From assembly GCA_002320595.1 (NCBI GenBank), contig DCKB01000013.1, positions 1 to 64,000 of the forward strand: a DNA stretch of 64,000 nt. The letters are read 5' to 3'. Origin of the DNA: Christensenella sp. UBA1685 (GTDB lineage: Bacteria > Bacillota > Clostridia > Christensenellales > CAG-138). Shown here piece by piece: positions 7,781-17,072 of the stretch. The notes under the pieces are model-generated. The model did not search any database. It saw only the letters and a program-made list of their open reading frames with translations, and was not told the DNA's origin. The position numbers were made by a program, and so were the translations under genes. Numbering within the stretch: position 1 is the stretch's first letter; each line of letters begins with the position of its first letter.

Positions 7781-8485
7781 CTAGCGGTAAACCTCCGTCA
7801 GGGCGTTATACTTGCCTTTTTTCGTTATGCCAAGCACGCCGCGGTAAACAAACCGCCCATAGCCGCGTACGGAAAGCAGATCGCCTTCGCGCGGCGCAGC
7901 CGCGCCGCTTTCACAAAGCCGCCCGTTCAGGAACACGCGCCCTGCGCGGAACAGCGCAAGGCTTTCCCCGCGTGAAAGGTTCCAGACATGGGCGCAAAGC
8001 GCGCCTTCCGGCGGCGCCTCCGCGATTGCACAGCGCACATGCGTGCGGCGCACCTCGTTCAGGGTTTCCGTTAAAAAGGGGGCAATGCGTTCCTCACAGA
8101 ACACATATGCCTCGCATTCGCGCACCACGATATCCCCAAGCGTATCGCGTTCGATGCCAAGGCCCATCAGCGCGCCGAGAAAGTCCCGGTGCGTAAGCGG
8201 CTCCGCAAATTTTGCGCTGCGCGGCCGCACGGCGATGCAGGCAATCGGGAATGGCTGTTCATATCCGCAAAGCCCCTCCGAGCCGAAGCGCACCATTCTG
8301 CGCTCGCAGCCATTCATACCGCCGGAAGCCTCCCAGGGCACAGGGGGAAGCATTTTCTCCATTTTGTAGAACACGCTCTGCTCCTGAATTCCCAAAAACG
8401 GCGTAAATACATACGTCCCGTTTTGATACGCCCGTTCTGCAAGCTCCAAAAAACGCTTTTGTAATTGTTCCGGCCTTTCCTCCAT
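7781..8485 (-). CDS. S4-domain RNA-binding protein (YlmH-like)
   Basis: About 234 aa, resembling the YlmH family, which has an N-terminal RNA-binding-like domain and a C-terminal S4 domain and is often linked to division genes or to rescue of stalled ribosomes. The C-terminal segment with LFRAGRVFLNGRLCESGA, then an EGDLLSVRGYGRF stretch, is the S4 fold. The ATG at 8485 is chosen because GGGGAG lies just upstream; a longer frame upstream is purine-rich and not protein-like. The family is well recognised; the cellular role here is inferred. Confidence 0.82.
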   Translation of the reverse strand: MEERPEQLQKRFLELAERAYQNGTYVFTPFLGIQEQSVFYKMEKMLPPVPWEASGGMNGCERRMVRFGSEGLCGYEQPFPIACIAVRPRSAKFAEPLTHRDFLGALMGLGIERDTLGDIVVRECEAYVFCEERIAPFLTETLNEVRRTHVRCAIAEAPPEGALCAHVWNLSRGESLALFRAGRVFLNGRLCESGAAAPREGDLLSVRGYGRFVYRGVLGITKKGKYNALTEVYR

Positions 8486-8563
8486 GCGTCTCCCCTTTTC
8501 TTTCCCTTTTCCCTTTATTTTAACACATCCGCCTGCCGCTTTCATCCTGGCGCACGTGTCGGG

Positions 8564-8569
8564 ATTATA
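8564..8569 (-). promoter_or_regulatory. Possible -10 box for the S4-domain gene
   Basis: TATAAT on the minus strand, about 80 bases before the ATG at 8485. No convincing -35 element is visible. Confidence 0.3.
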
Positions 8570-8607
8570 TTGTATGCCTTGTCCGCTTTATTGATTTATC
8601 GCTCTAC

Positions 8608-8636
8608 TTGACTAAAGTGACAACGTATGCTATACT
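8608..8636 (+). promoter_or_regulatory. Consensus sigma-A promoter of the histidine operon
   Basis: TTGACT (8608-8613), 17 bases, TATACT (8631-8636). The leader to hisZ is only about 24 bases, leaving no room for a T-box or leader-peptide attenuator, so control is probably at the promoter and through HisZ-HisG feedback. Confidence 0.85.
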
Positions 8637-8666
8637 TGTGCAAACAGTTTGAATTAGGAGGGCAGC

Positions 8667-9770
8667 ATGAACGCACCGGCCGCGCGCAAACGCAGCGAGC
8701 TCGCCATATTGGAGCTGCGCGCACTGTATGAACAATACGGATACCGCGAATTCCGCATGAGCAGGTTTGAGGAATATGACTTTTACGCCGAATACCGCAG
8801 TTTTTTGCAGGCTGAAAACATCCTCACCTTTCACGACCCGAGCGGCAAGCTCCTTGCGCTTAAGCCGGACATCACGCTTTCCATTGTGCGCAGCGTCAAG
8901 GAAGGCGCTTCCCTGCCCCAGCGGCTTTGTTACAGCGAAACGGTATACCGCGCTGCCGGCGATGCACGCTCCTTCCGTGAGATCCCCCAGGTAGGGTTAG
9001 AATACATCGGAGAAATCGGCCTTTATGCCATGTGCGAGGTGCTCTCCCTCGCCCTTGACAGCCTTGCTGCACTTTCGCCCGATTTCATCATGGATGTTTC
9101 GCATGTGGGCCTTGCGGGGGGGCTGCTTGCGGAAACCGGCCTCACCGCTTCGGAGCAGGCGAAGCTTTCAGCCTGCATCCGCGCAAAAAATGCGCACGAG
9201 CTTGCAGCATTGTGCGCGGCAAACGGCGTGCATGCAGCGCTTGCGGAAAAGCTAGCGCAGCTTTCCGGGCTTTACGGCCCATCCCATGCAATGCTCCCTG
9301 CAGTGCGCGCGCTCGATGTAAACGAGGTCACCCACGCCGCAATCGAAGAGCTTTCCGCGCTTTGCAGCGCCCTTTCCCATGCGGGCTGCGGCAGCGTAAA
9401 TTTGGATTTTTCGCTTTTGAGTGACTTATCCTATTACAACGGCGTGATCTTCCAAGGTTTTTTGCCTAAGCTTCCCGCATGCGTGCTTTCCGGCGGGCGC
9501 TATGACAGCCTGTTGCAGCGGATGCATAAGCCCGGCGGCGCCATCGGCTTTGCGGTGAACGTGGGGCTTCTCGATGCCCTCGGAACGCCGCCCGAAGCGT
9601 ATGACGCTGATGTGCTCCTGCTTTACGGCACGGACCCAGAGGCTCCGGAGGCGCTCCGCCGCGCGCGGGAACTTGCCGGCGCGGGCAAGCGCGTTTCCGT
9701 GCACAAAGCAGAGGGCGGCGCGGTGCGCGCCAGGGAAACGCTCCGCATCGGAGCGGAAAAAAGCAGATAA
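8667..9770 (+). CDS. hisZ: ATP phosphoribosyltransferase regulatory subunit
   Basis: HisZ (367 aa) is a catalytically inactive relative of histidyl-tRNA synthetase that forms a hetero-octamer with short HisG and confers histidine feedback. The class II synthetase-like core is visible: LTFHDPSGKLLALKPDITLSI near the N-terminus, and later LSGGRYDSL and GAIGFAVNVGLLDAL. It starts at an ATG preceded by AGGAGGG and opens the operon. Its presence agrees with the short form of HisG encoded next. Confidence 0.93.
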   Translation: MNAPAARKRSELAILELRALYEQYGYREFRMSRFEEYDFYAEYRSFLQAENILTFHDPSGKLLALKPDITLSIVRSVKEGASLPQRLCYSETVYRAAGDARSFREIPQVGLEYIGEIGLYAMCEVLSLALDSLAALSPDFIMDVSHVGLAGGLLAETGLTASEQAKLSACIRAKNAHELAALCAANGVHAALAEKLAQLSGLYGPSHAMLPAVRALDVNEVTHAAIEELSALCSALSHAGCGSVNLDFSLLSDLSYYNGVIFQGFLPKLPACVLSGGRYDSLLQRMHKPGGAIGFAVNVGLLDALGTPPEAYDADVLLLYGTDPEAPEALRRARELAGAGKRVSVHKAEGGAVRARETLRIGAEKSR

Positions 9771-9786
9771 CAAGGGGATAACGGCT

Positions 9787-10422
9787 TTGCAGGATTGGAT
9801 CAGCGTCGCTCTGCCAAAGGGCAGACTCGGCGAAAAGGCTTACGATTTATTTGAGCGCATCGGCTTCGGCTGCCCCGCCATCCGCGAGGACAGCCGCAAA
9901 CTGATCTTTGAAAACGCGGAAGCGCGCGTGCGCTATTTCTGGGCGAAGCCCTCGGACGTTGCGATTTACGTGGAACGCGGCGCTGCGGATGTGGGCATTG
10001 CGGGCAAGGATATCCTGTTGGAATATGCGCCCGAAGTGTACGAGCTTTCCGACCTTCGCATGGGCAAATGCCGCATGATGGTGGCAGGCTGCCCGGGCGC
10101 ACTCCGGGAGGCAGGGCGCGCCCTCCGCGTCGCTACCAAGTTCCCGCACATTGCAAGCGCGTACTTCGCTGCCCAAAGCCGTGATATCGACATCATTCAG
10201 CTCAACGGCTCCATCGAAATCGCGCCGCTGCTCGGCCTTTCGGATGTGATCGTGGACATCGTGGAAACGGGGACAACGCTTCGGGAAAACGGCCTTGTTC
10301 CTCTGGAGGAAGTCGTTCCCATCAGCGCCCGCTTTGTCGCCAACAAGGTAAGCTATAAGTTTAAAAATGCGCGTGTGCGCGAAATGCAGGAGCGTCTTGG
10401 CGCGCTCACCGCGCTGAAATGA
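9787..10422 (+). CDS. hisG: ATP phosphoribosyltransferase, short form
   Basis: HisG catalyses the first step of histidine synthesis, joining ATP and PRPP. The product is about 211 aa, the short form lacking the C-terminal regulatory domain. Motifs visible are ALPKGRLGEKA at the N-terminus and VDIVETGTTLRENGL, the PRPP-binding loop. I place the start at the TTG (9787), which has AAGGGG in front and begins a few residues before the conserved LPKGRL; the open frame upstream overlaps hisZ in another frame. Confidence 0.92.
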   Translation: MQDWISVALPKGRLGEKAYDLFERIGFGCPAIREDSRKLIFENAEARVRYFWAKPSDVAIYVERGAADVGIAGKDILLEYAPEVYELSDLRMGKCRMMVAGCPGALREAGRALRVATKFPHIASAYFAAQSRDIDIIQLNGSIEIAPLLGLSDVIVDIVETGTTLRENGLVPLEEVVPISARFVANKVSYKFKNARVREMQERLGALTALK

Positions 10423-10432
10423 GGGGTTTCAC

Positions 10433-11716
10433 ATGATACGGATTCTTGATTCCAACAAGCTGGGCGCGGAAGCCGTGCTTGCACGCCGGGAGGATGCGCC
10501 GGATGTGTCCGCGCAGGTTGCGGACATCCTTGCCGCCGTGCGCCGGGAGGGCGACCCGGCCGTGCAGCGCTATTGCGCCGCGTTTGACGGCATGCCGGAA
10601 GGCACGGCGCTCGAGGTGCCCATGGAGGAACTTTTCGCCGCATGCGATGCAGTGGAGCCGGAGTTCCTTGAAATTTTGCAGGAAGCCGCCGAAAACATCC
10701 GTGCGTTCCATAAGCGCCAGGTGCGGGAAGGGTTTGTGGTGAGCGAACAAAACGGCGTGGTGCTCGGGCAAAAGGTGACGCCGCTTGCGCGCGTGGGCCT
10801 TTACGTGCCGGGCGGCACGGCAAGTTATCCTTCCACCGTGCTGATGGACTGCATCCCGGCAAAGCTTGCAGGCGTGCGGGAGGTCATCATGGCAACGCCC
10901 GCAAAAGGCGGCAAAATTGCGCCGGAGCTCCTTGCGGCGGCAGCCGTTGCCGGCGTGGACCGCGTGTTCCGCATCGGCGGTGCGCAGGCCGTCGCCGCGC
11001 TTGCATACGGCACAAAGCACGTTCCCCGGGTGGATAAAATCGTCGGCCCCGGCAACGTCTATGTTGCGGAAGCCAAGCGGCAGGTGTTCGGGCTTGTGGA
11101 TATCGATATGATTGCAGGGCCGTCCGAGATCCTCATTCTTGCGGATGGCACCTGCAACGCCCGCTTTGTGGCGGCGGATTTGCTTTCTCAGGCGGAGCAC
11201 GACGCAAATGCTTCCGCCGTGCTTGTAACGACGAGCGAAAGGCTTGCAAAAGCCGTACAGGCGGAGCTTGAACGCCAGCTTGCGCAGCTGCCCCGCGCAG
11301 AGATCGCCCGGGCTTCCATCGAAGCCAACGGAAAGATCATCCTTGTGCCCACGCTCGCCGACGGCATTTCTATCGCAAACGAAATCGCCCCGGAGCATCT
11401 GGAGCTTTGCGTGGATGAGCCGTTCGCCTATCTCGGGCAGATTCAAAATGCCAGTTCCATATTCCTCGGGAAATATTGTCCGGAGGCGCTCGGCGATTAT
11501 TTCGCAGGGCCCAACCACACGCTGCCCACCAGCGGCACGGCCCGGTTTTCAAGCCCCCTTTCGGTGGATGACTTTGTGAAGAAATCCCAGTTTTCCTATT
11601 ATACGCTGGAAGCGCTTGCCCGCGTTTGCGAACGGGTAGCCTGCTTCGCGCGGAAGGAAGGGCTGGATGCGCACGCCAAAAGCGCTTTGATCCGATCGGA
11701 GGAGGGCGCAGAATGA
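10433..11716 (+). CDS. hisD: Histidinol dehydrogenase
   Basis: HisD (427 aa) is a zinc enzyme that oxidises L-histidinol to L-histidine in two NAD+-dependent steps. Conserved segments are GLYVPGGTASYPSTVLM, the GPGNVYVAEAKR region, SQAEHDANASAVLV and APEHLEL, whose Glu-His pair is catalytic, and the PTSGTARFSSPL stretch. Full length. The stop overlaps the hisC ATG (ATGA). Confidence 0.95.
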   Translation: MIRILDSNKLGAEAVLARREDAPDVSAQVADILAAVRREGDPAVQRYCAAFDGMPEGTALEVPMEELFAACDAVEPEFLEILQEAAENIRAFHKRQVREGFVVSEQNGVVLGQKVTPLARVGLYVPGGTASYPSTVLMDCIPAKLAGVREVIMATPAKGGKIAPELLAAAAVAGVDRVFRIGGAQAVAALAYGTKHVPRVDKIVGPGNVYVAEAKRQVFGLVDIDMIAGPSEILILADGTCNARFVAADLLSQAEHDANASAVLVTTSERLAKAVQAELERQLAQLPRAEIARASIEANGKIILVPTLADGISIANEIAPEHLELCVDEPFAYLGQIQNASSIFLGKYCPEALGDYFAGPNHTLPTSGTARFSSPLSVDDFVKKSQFSYYTLEALARVCERVACFARKEGLDAHAKSALIRSEEGAE

Positions 11717-12798
11717 GCCGTTTTTTCAGCAGCCGCTTCGCTTCTCTTGCGCCCTATGTCCCCGGAGAGCAGCCGCAGGATCAGCAATATGTGAAGCTCA
11801 ACACCAATGAATCGCCCTATCCCCCCTCCCCGCGCACACGCGCCGCCGTTTCGGATGCGGAGCTTGCGCGGCTGAACCTTTATCCTGACCCGACGGGCAC
11901 GCGCCTGCGTGAAGCGATAGCCGCGCGTTACGGCGTGAAGCCCGCAAACGTTCTTCTTGCCAACGGCTCGGATGAAATCCTCTCCTTCGCCTTTATGGCC
12001 TTTTGCGACGCGGAAACGCCCGTTGCATTTCCAGACATCAGCTACGGGTTTTATCCCGTTTATGCGGCGCTTTATGGGCTTGCGGCCGAGGAGATCCCGC
12101 TCAGAGCGGATTTTTCCATGGATGTGGACGCATTCTGTGCTTCGCGCGGCATGCGCGTGCTTGCAAACCCGAATGCGCCGACGGGCATGGCCCTGCCGCT
12201 TTCTGAAATCGAACGCATCCTTTCGAGCGATCCGGACCGCGTGGTGCTTGTGGATGAAGCCTATGTGGATTTCGGCGCGCAAACGGCGCTTCCCCTGCTT
12301 GCAAAGTATGAAAATCTCCTCGTCGTACGCACATACTCCAAATCCCGCTCCATGGCGGGCGCGCGCCTCGGCTTCGCGCTTGGGAGCGAAGCGCTTATCC
12401 GCGACCTTGAGACGATCCGCTTTTCCACAAACCCTTACAACCTGAACCGGCTCACCCTGCTTCTGGGCGAAGCCGCCGTTGCGGACGATGCGTATTACAT
12501 GGAAAACTGCAAAAAGATCGCCGCAACGCGGGAACGTGCCGCCGCGCGCCTCAAGGAACTCGGCTTCACGCTCACTCCTTCTCAGGCGAACTTCCTGTTT
12601 GCAAGCCATCCGGCGGTTTCCGGTGAAACGCTTTACAGTGCCCTGAAGGCGCAAGGCGTACTTGTGCGGCACTTCAAAAAGCCGCGTATTTCGGAGTATG
12701 TGCGCATCACCATCGGCACACCGGAACAGATGGAAGTGCTTTTTGCCGCCATTGAGGACATCCTGAAAGGAGACGCAGCATGCGCACCGCAACGATAA
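11713..12798 (+). CDS. hisC: Histidinol-phosphate aminotransferase
   Basis: HisC (361 aa) is a PLP-dependent class I/II aminotransferase that converts imidazole-acetol phosphate to histidinol phosphate. The N-terminal KLNTNESPYPPSP motif, NGSDEIL, NPNAPTG, VDEAYVDF and TYSKSRSMAGARLG (PLP lysine in YSKS) are all present. The ATG at 11713 is coupled to the hisD stop. The end runs 19 bases into hisB. Confidence 0.95.
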   Translation: MSRFFSSRFASLAPYVPGEQPQDQQYVKLNTNESPYPPSPRTRAAVSDAELARLNLYPDPTGTRLREAIAARYGVKPANVLLANGSDEILSFAFMAFCDAETPVAFPDISYGFYPVYAALYGLAAEEIPLRADFSMDVDAFCASRGMRVLANPNAPTGMALPLSEIERILSSDPDRVVLVDEAYVDFGAQTALPLLAKYENLLVVRTYSKSRSMAGARLGFALGSEALIRDLETIRFSTNPYNLNRLTLLLGEAAVADDAYYMENCKKIAATRERAAARLKELGFTLTPSQANFLFASHPAVSGETLYSALKAQGVLVRHFKKPRISEYVRITIGTPEQMEVLFAAIEDILKGDAACAPQR

Positions 12799-13367
12799 AC
12801 CGCACCACAAAAGAAACGGACATCCGCCTTTCGCTTGCGCTTGAAGGCGCGGGAAAAGCCGAGATCAATACCGGCTGCGGGTTTCTGAACCACATGCTGA
12901 CGCTTTTTGCCGCACACGGCCGCTTTGACCTTTCCGTTTCCTGTAAGGGCGATACGGAGGTGGACGATCACCACACCGTAGAGGATGTCGGCATCGCACT
13001 CGGGGAGGCTTTTGCGGAAGCGCTTGGCGGCAAGCGCGGCATCTGCCGCTACGGGAGCTGTATTTTGCCGATGGATGAAGCGCTCATCCTCGCCGCCGCC
13101 GATTTTTCCGGCCGGAGCCTGCTCTGCTGTGACCTTTCCCTTCGGAGCGAAAAGGTTGGCACGTTTGACACGGAGCTTGTGAAGGAATTTCTGCTTGCTT
13201 TCACCCGAAAAGCGGAGCTTACGCTGCACATAAAGCAGCTTGCGGGAGAAAATTCGCACCACATCATCGAAGGCTGCTTCAAGGCGCTTGCGCGCGCGCT
13301 CCGCGCCGCCGTAAGGCTCGACCCGGAGCGGCCCGATGAAATCCCTTCCACAAAGGGGGTGCTCTGA
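12780..13367 (+). CDS. hisB: Imidazoleglycerol-phosphate dehydratase
   Basis: HisB (195 aa) is the monofunctional dehydratase, using two manganese ions. Metal-binding His clusters are seen in LNHMLTLFAAHG, DDHHTVEDVGIALG and HHIIEGCFKA, with PMDEAL between them. The ATG has GGAG upstream within the end of hisC. The phosphatase activity fused to HisB in enterobacteria is absent here and is supplied by the PHP enzyme at the operon end. Confidence 0.95.
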   Translation: MRTATINRTTKETDIRLSLALEGAGKAEINTGCGFLNHMLTLFAAHGRFDLSVSCKGDTEVDDHHTVEDVGIALGEAFAEALGGKRGICRYGSCILPMDEALILAAADFSGRSLLCCDLSLRSEKVGTFDTELVKEFLLAFTRKAELTLHIKQLAGENSHHIIEGCFKALARALRAAVRLDPERPDEIPSTKGVL

Positions 13368-13984
13368 TGCTTGCAATCGTCGATTACGGCGTTGGCAACC
13401 TGTTCTCGCTCAAAAGCTCCCTTGCGCGCATCGGCGCTTCCGCCTGCGTCACCGGCGATGCGGACGCGCTGCGCCGGGCGGACCGCATCATTCTGCCGGG
13501 CGTGGGCGCGTTTGGCGATGCGGCAAAAAAGCTGCGGGAAAGCGGCCTTGCTTCGGTTGTAACGAAAGAAGCGCGGCAGGGCAAGCCGCTTTTGGGCATT
13601 TGCCTCGGGATGCAGCTTCTGTTTGAAAAAAGCTATGAATACGGCGAGCATGCCGGGCTTGGGCTTTTGCCCGGCAGCGTACGCCCCATTGCGCCCGTGA
13701 TCGGCCCGGGACGCAAGGTGCCGCACATCGGTTGGAATGCGCTTTCCTTCCCGGAGAACAAGCCGAAATCACCGTTGTTTGCACAGGTGGATGCCGGCGA
13801 ATGCGTATATTTCGTTCATTCTTTCGCAGCGATGGAATGCGATGCCGTCGTTTCCGCCACAGCCGAATACGGCGTATCGCTCACCGCTGCGGCCGAGCTT
13901 GAAACCGTGATGGGCGCGCAGTTTCATCCCGAAAAAAGCGGGGATGTGGGGCTTCGCATCCTCCACGCGTTCTGCGCGCTGTAG
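13367..13984 (+). CDS. hisH: Imidazole glycerol phosphate synthase glutaminase subunit
   Basis: HisH (205 aa) is a class I glutamine amidotransferase that feeds ammonia to HisF. The nucleophile is Cys79 in LLGICLGMQ, and His187 and Glu189 in GAQFHPEKSG complete the triad. The ATG shares one base with the hisB stop (TGATG). Confidence 0.95.
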   Translation: MLAIVDYGVGNLFSLKSSLARIGASACVTGDADALRRADRIILPGVGAFGDAAKKLRESGLASVVTKEARQGKPLLGICLGMQLLFEKSYEYGEHAGLGLLPGSVRPIAPVIGPGRKVPHIGWNALSFPENKPKSPLFAQVDAGECVYFVHSFAAMECDAVVSATAEYGVSLTAAAELETVMGAQFHPEKSGDVGLRILHAFCAL

Positions 13985-13996
13985 GGAGGGCAGAGC

Positions 13997-14722
13997 ATGC
14001 ACATCTTCCCGGCAATCGATTTGTTTGAAGGCAAAGCCGTGCGCCTTGTGCGCGGCGATTATGCCCGAATGACCGTTTACAGCGAGAATCCGCCCGCTTT
14101 GGCCGAAGCGTTTGAGCGCGCGGGCGCGGAGCACCTGCATCTTGTGGATCTTGAAGGCGCAAAAAGCGGAGATACGCCGAATTTTAACACAGTAAGCAGC
14201 ATCCTTGCCGCAACAAAGCTCAAAGCCGAACTCGGCGGCGGCGTGCGCAGCGAAGAAGCGATCGAGCGCTATCTTGACGTGGGCGTTTGGCGCGTGATCC
14301 TCGGCACGGCGGCGCTGTGCGACCCTGCTTTCCTTGAACGCGCGGTGCGGCGCTTCGGCGCGCGCGTGGCCGTGGGCGTAGACGTACGGGATGGTTTTGT
14401 CGCCACACACGGCTGGCTTGAAACCTCCTCCGTCCGCTGTGAAGAATTTCTCGCCCGGCTTGCCGGCCTCGGCGTGCAGGGCGTCATCTGCACGGATATT
14501 TCCAAGGACGGTCTGCTTGCCGGCACAAACCTTGCGCTTTATGACCGCCTTGCCTCCCGTTTCCCGCAGCTTGCGCTCGTCGCCTCCGGTGGGGTAACCA
14601 CCCTTTCGGATGTGCGCGCGCTCACGGGGCTTGGGCTGTACGGCGCCATTCTCGGAAAAGCGCTGTACGAAAAGAAAATTGACCTCGCCGCAGCCGTCGC
14701 GGCAGCAAAGGAGCGCGCATGA
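13997..14722 (+). CDS. hisA: ProFAR isomerase
   Basis: HisA (241 aa) is a TIM-barrel isomerase that converts ProFAR to PRFAR. Signatures are FPAIDLFEGKAVRL at the N-terminus with the catalytic Asp, GGGVRSEEAI, and TDISKDGLLAGTNL with the second catalytic Asp, then VASGGVTTL near the end. It overlaps hisF by four bases. Confidence 0.95.
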   Translation: MHIFPAIDLFEGKAVRLVRGDYARMTVYSENPPALAEAFERAGAEHLHLVDLEGAKSGDTPNFNTVSSILAATKLKAELGGGVRSEEAIERYLDVGVWRVILGTAALCDPAFLERAVRRFGARVAVGVDVRDGFVATHGWLETSSVRCEEFLARLAGLGVQGVICTDISKDGLLAGTNLALYDRLASRFPQLALVASGGVTTLSDVRALTGLGLYGAILGKALYEKKIDLAAAVAAAKERA

Positions 14723-15495
14723 TCACAAAACGCATCATCCCCTGTTTGGACGTGAAGGACGGGCGGGTCGTGAAAGGCGTGAATTTTCTCGGCCTTGCCG
14801 ACGTTTCCTCCCCCGTGAAGCTCGCTTCGTATTACAGCGCCTGCGGCGCGGACGAGCTTGTGTTTTACGACATTACGGCCTCCGCCGAAGGGCGGCAGCT
14901 TTTCACCGAAATTCTCGCCGAAGTCGCCTCCACGGTGTTCATCCCGCTCACGGTCGGCGGCGGGATCAACAGCGTTTCGGATTTTGACCGCGTGCTCGAA
15001 TGCGGTGCGGATAAGGTGAGCGTCAACTCCGGCGCACTGCGCAACCCTTCGCTCATCCGCGATGCAGCAAGAAAATACGGCGACCAGTGCGTCGTCCTTT
15101 CCGTCGATGCAAAGCGCGTGGGCGGCAGCTTCCGCGTGTTCGCAAAAGGTGGGCGGGAGGATACCGGCCTCGGCCTTATCGAATGGGTAAAGCGCGGCGT
15201 TTCTTTGGGCGCGGGAGAGATCGTGCTCAACAGCATTGACACCGACGGCGTAAAGCAGGGGTTTGACCTTGAAATGCTCTGCGCTGTGTGCGAAGCCGTG
15301 TCCGTCCCCGTGATCGCCTCCGGCGGCGCAGGCAGCGCGGCGCACTTTATCGAACTGTTTCAAACGCTTCCCAAAGTGGACGCGGGGCTTGCCGCTTCCA
15401 TTTTCCACTTTGGCGATGTGAAAATACCGGATTTAAAGCGTGCGCTTGCCGAAGCGGGCGTCCCCATGCGAATGATAAAGGAGCAAGCATGCTGA
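14719..15495 (+). CDS. hisF: Imidazole glycerol phosphate synthase cyclase subunit
   Basis: HisF (258 aa) is the TIM-barrel cyclase that uses ammonia from HisH to make IGP and AICAR. Conserved segments are IPCLDVKDGRVVKGVNF, TVGGGINSVSD, KVSVNSGA, LNSIDTDGVKQGFD with its catalytic Asp, and VIASGGAGS. The stop lies within the start of hisIE. Confidence 0.96.
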   Translation: MITKRIIPCLDVKDGRVVKGVNFLGLADVSSPVKLASYYSACGADELVFYDITASAEGRQLFTEILAEVASTVFIPLTVGGGINSVSDFDRVLECGADKVSVNSGALRNPSLIRDAARKYGDQCVVLSVDAKRVGGSFRVFAKGGREDTGLGLIEWVKRGVSLGAGEIVLNSIDTDGVKQGFDLEMLCAVCEAVSVPVIASGGAGSAAHFIELFQTLPKVDAGLAASIFHFGDVKIPDLKRALAEAGVPMRMIKEQAC

Positions 15496-16130
15496 ACACC
15501 AACGAACTGAAATTCGACGCAAACGGCCTCATCCCCGCCATTGTGGTGGATGCACAGAGCCGCAAAGTGCTGACCCTTGCTTATATGAACCGCGAAAGCC
15601 TTGCCATCAGCCTTGCACAAGGCAGGACCTGCTTCTGGTCCCGCTCCCGCAAGGAGCTTTGGCGCAAGGGCGAAACCTCCGGCAACGTGCAGCATATCGT
15701 GAACATTAAGGCGGATTGTGACCGAGATGCGCTCGTGGTCTACGTGGAAAAGGACGGCCCCGCCTGCCACCTCGGCACGGATTCCTGCTTTAACGACGAT
15801 ATATTCGGGAACGAACCGTTTTCCGTGCAGGCGCTGTACTCGCTTCTTGAAGGCCGCAAGGCGGAAAAAAAGGAAGGTTCCTACACCACCTATCTTTTTG
15901 AAAAAGGCATTGACAAAATTCTGAAGAAGGTTGGCGAGGAATCCACTGAGGTCATCATTGCCGGCAAGGCGGACGACCGAAAGGAGACCGTGTATGAGAT
16001 TGCAGACCTTGCGTATCACGTGATGGTGCTGATGGTGCAGATGGGAATTTCCGTGGAAGATGTGCTCGCTGAACTTGCCTCCCGCCATGTGATCGACAAA
16101 AAGGTAAAACAGGAGAAGATGACGGAATGA
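15489..16130 (+). CDS. hisIE: Bifunctional PR-AMP cyclohydrolase / PR-ATP pyrophosphatase
   Basis: A fused protein of 213 aa carrying steps two and three. Residues 1 to about 110 are the HisI cyclohydrolase, with LAYMNRESL, FWSRSRKELWRKG, and the zinc-site cysteines in DCDRDALVV and CHLGTDSCF. From about 115 the HisE domain follows, with VGEESTEVIIAGK and ADLAYHVMVLM. The ATG at 15489 overlaps the hisF end by seven bases; open sequence further upstream is out of frame with hisF and not used. Confidence 0.95.
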   Translation: MLNTNELKFDANGLIPAIVVDAQSRKVLTLAYMNRESLAISLAQGRTCFWSRSRKELWRKGETSGNVQHIVNIKADCDRDALVVYVEKDGPACHLGTDSCFNDDIFGNEPFSVQALYSLLEGRKAEKKEGSYTTYLFEKGIDKILKKVGEESTEVIIAGKADDRKETVYEIADLAYHVMVLMVQMGISVEDVLAELASRHVIDKKVKQEKMTE

Positions 16131-16948
16131 GCGTCCGCGCGGATTTTCATGTGCATACGGCCTTTTGCGACGGTGCGGCCACGCCGCGTGAAATGGCGGA
16201 GGCGGCGCGTACGGCAGGCCTTACGGCTCTAGGTTTTTCCGGGCATTCGTTTGTGGAATTCGACCCTGCCTCAGGCATGAGCGCGGAAACTGCCGTCCGC
16301 TATCAAGCGGAGGTTCGCGCCCTGCGCAAAGAATATGCGGAAACGCTCCCCATCTTCCTGGGCATCGAAAAGGACGTATACGGCGAAGCCGATACGACTC
16401 CTTATGATTACGTGATCGGCTCCGGGCATTACGTCCCGCTGCCGGGAGGCGGTTTTTCTCCGGTGGACGTAAGCCCGGAGACGGCGGTTTCCGCAATTCG
16501 GGAGCACTTTTCCGGCGACGCCTTCCGCTATGCCTCCGCCTATTATGAAGGGCTTGCCGCACGCCTGCTTACGGAGCCGCGCGTAGACATCGTAGGGCAT
16601 TTTGATCTCGTTGCCAAATTCAACGAGGGCGGCCGCCTGTTCGATGAACGCGATCCCCGCTATCAGAGCGCGGCGCTCGATGCGCTTGAGGCGGTTTCCA
16701 AAGTGCATCCGCGCTTTGAAATCAACACGGGCGCCATAAGCCGCGGCTGGCGCAGCGCACCTTACCCGGCGCCGTTTTTGCTCAAACGCCTGAAGGAGCT
16801 TTCCGGCCGCATCGTCCTCTCAAGCGACAGCCACAGTGCGTTTACGCTCCTCCACGGCTTCCGGGTGGCGGCGGAGCTCGCACGGACCTGCGGGTTTTCG
16901 GAGGCAGACGTGCGCTCGGAGCGCAGCTTTTATCCTGTCAAACTATAA
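16127..16948 (+). CDS. hisK: PHP-family histidinol phosphatase
   Basis: A metal-dependent phosphatase of 273 aa in the PHP family that removes phosphate from histidinol phosphate. The first metal motif is DFHVHTAFCDG, later ligands are in DIVGHFDL and the C-terminal SSDSHSAF. It is coupled to hisIE by ATGA and completes the pathway in one operon. The symbol hisK (hisJ in some species) rests on operon context; the PHP family also contains other phosphoesterases. Confidence 0.9.
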   Translation: MSVRADFHVHTAFCDGAATPREMAEAARTAGLTALGFSGHSFVEFDPASGMSAETAVRYQAEVRALRKEYAETLPIFLGIEKDVYGEADTTPYDYVIGSGHYVPLPGGGFSPVDVSPETAVSAIREHFSGDAFRYASAYYEGLAARLLTEPRVDIVGHFDLVAKFNEGGRLFDERDPRYQSAALDALEAVSKVHPRFEINTGAISRGWRSAPYPAPFLLKRLKELSGRIVLSSDSHSAFTLLHGFRVAAELARTCGFSEADVRSERSFYPVKL

Positions 16949-17033
16949 AAGGGCTGGATTTCTGCTTCTGATCCGCATCCCGGGCATGACGCGCAAACGG
17001 CGGAATCCCTTTTTGCGTTCCTTCAGCGGATTC

Positions 17034-17063
17034 AGCTCCGTCTTGTTTTGAGGCCACGGAGCT
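17034..17063. terminator. Weak hairpin between his operon and the metalloprotease gene
   Basis: AGCTCCG (17034-17040) pairs with CGGAGCT (17057-17063), and a T run follows about eight bases later (17072-17081). It may terminate the his transcript. Bases 16949-17033 show no gene. Confidence 0.35.
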
Positions 17064-17072
17064 ATTCCAGGT

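Noticed and set aside
8637..8666. T-box or leader-peptide control of the histidine operon
   Set aside because: The leader is only about 24 bases long, with no His-codon run or T-box sequence.
10406..12810. Long minus-strand open frames opposite hisD and hisC
   Set aside because: Antisense shadows; no motifs, no ribosome binding sites, and the plus-strand genes are certain.
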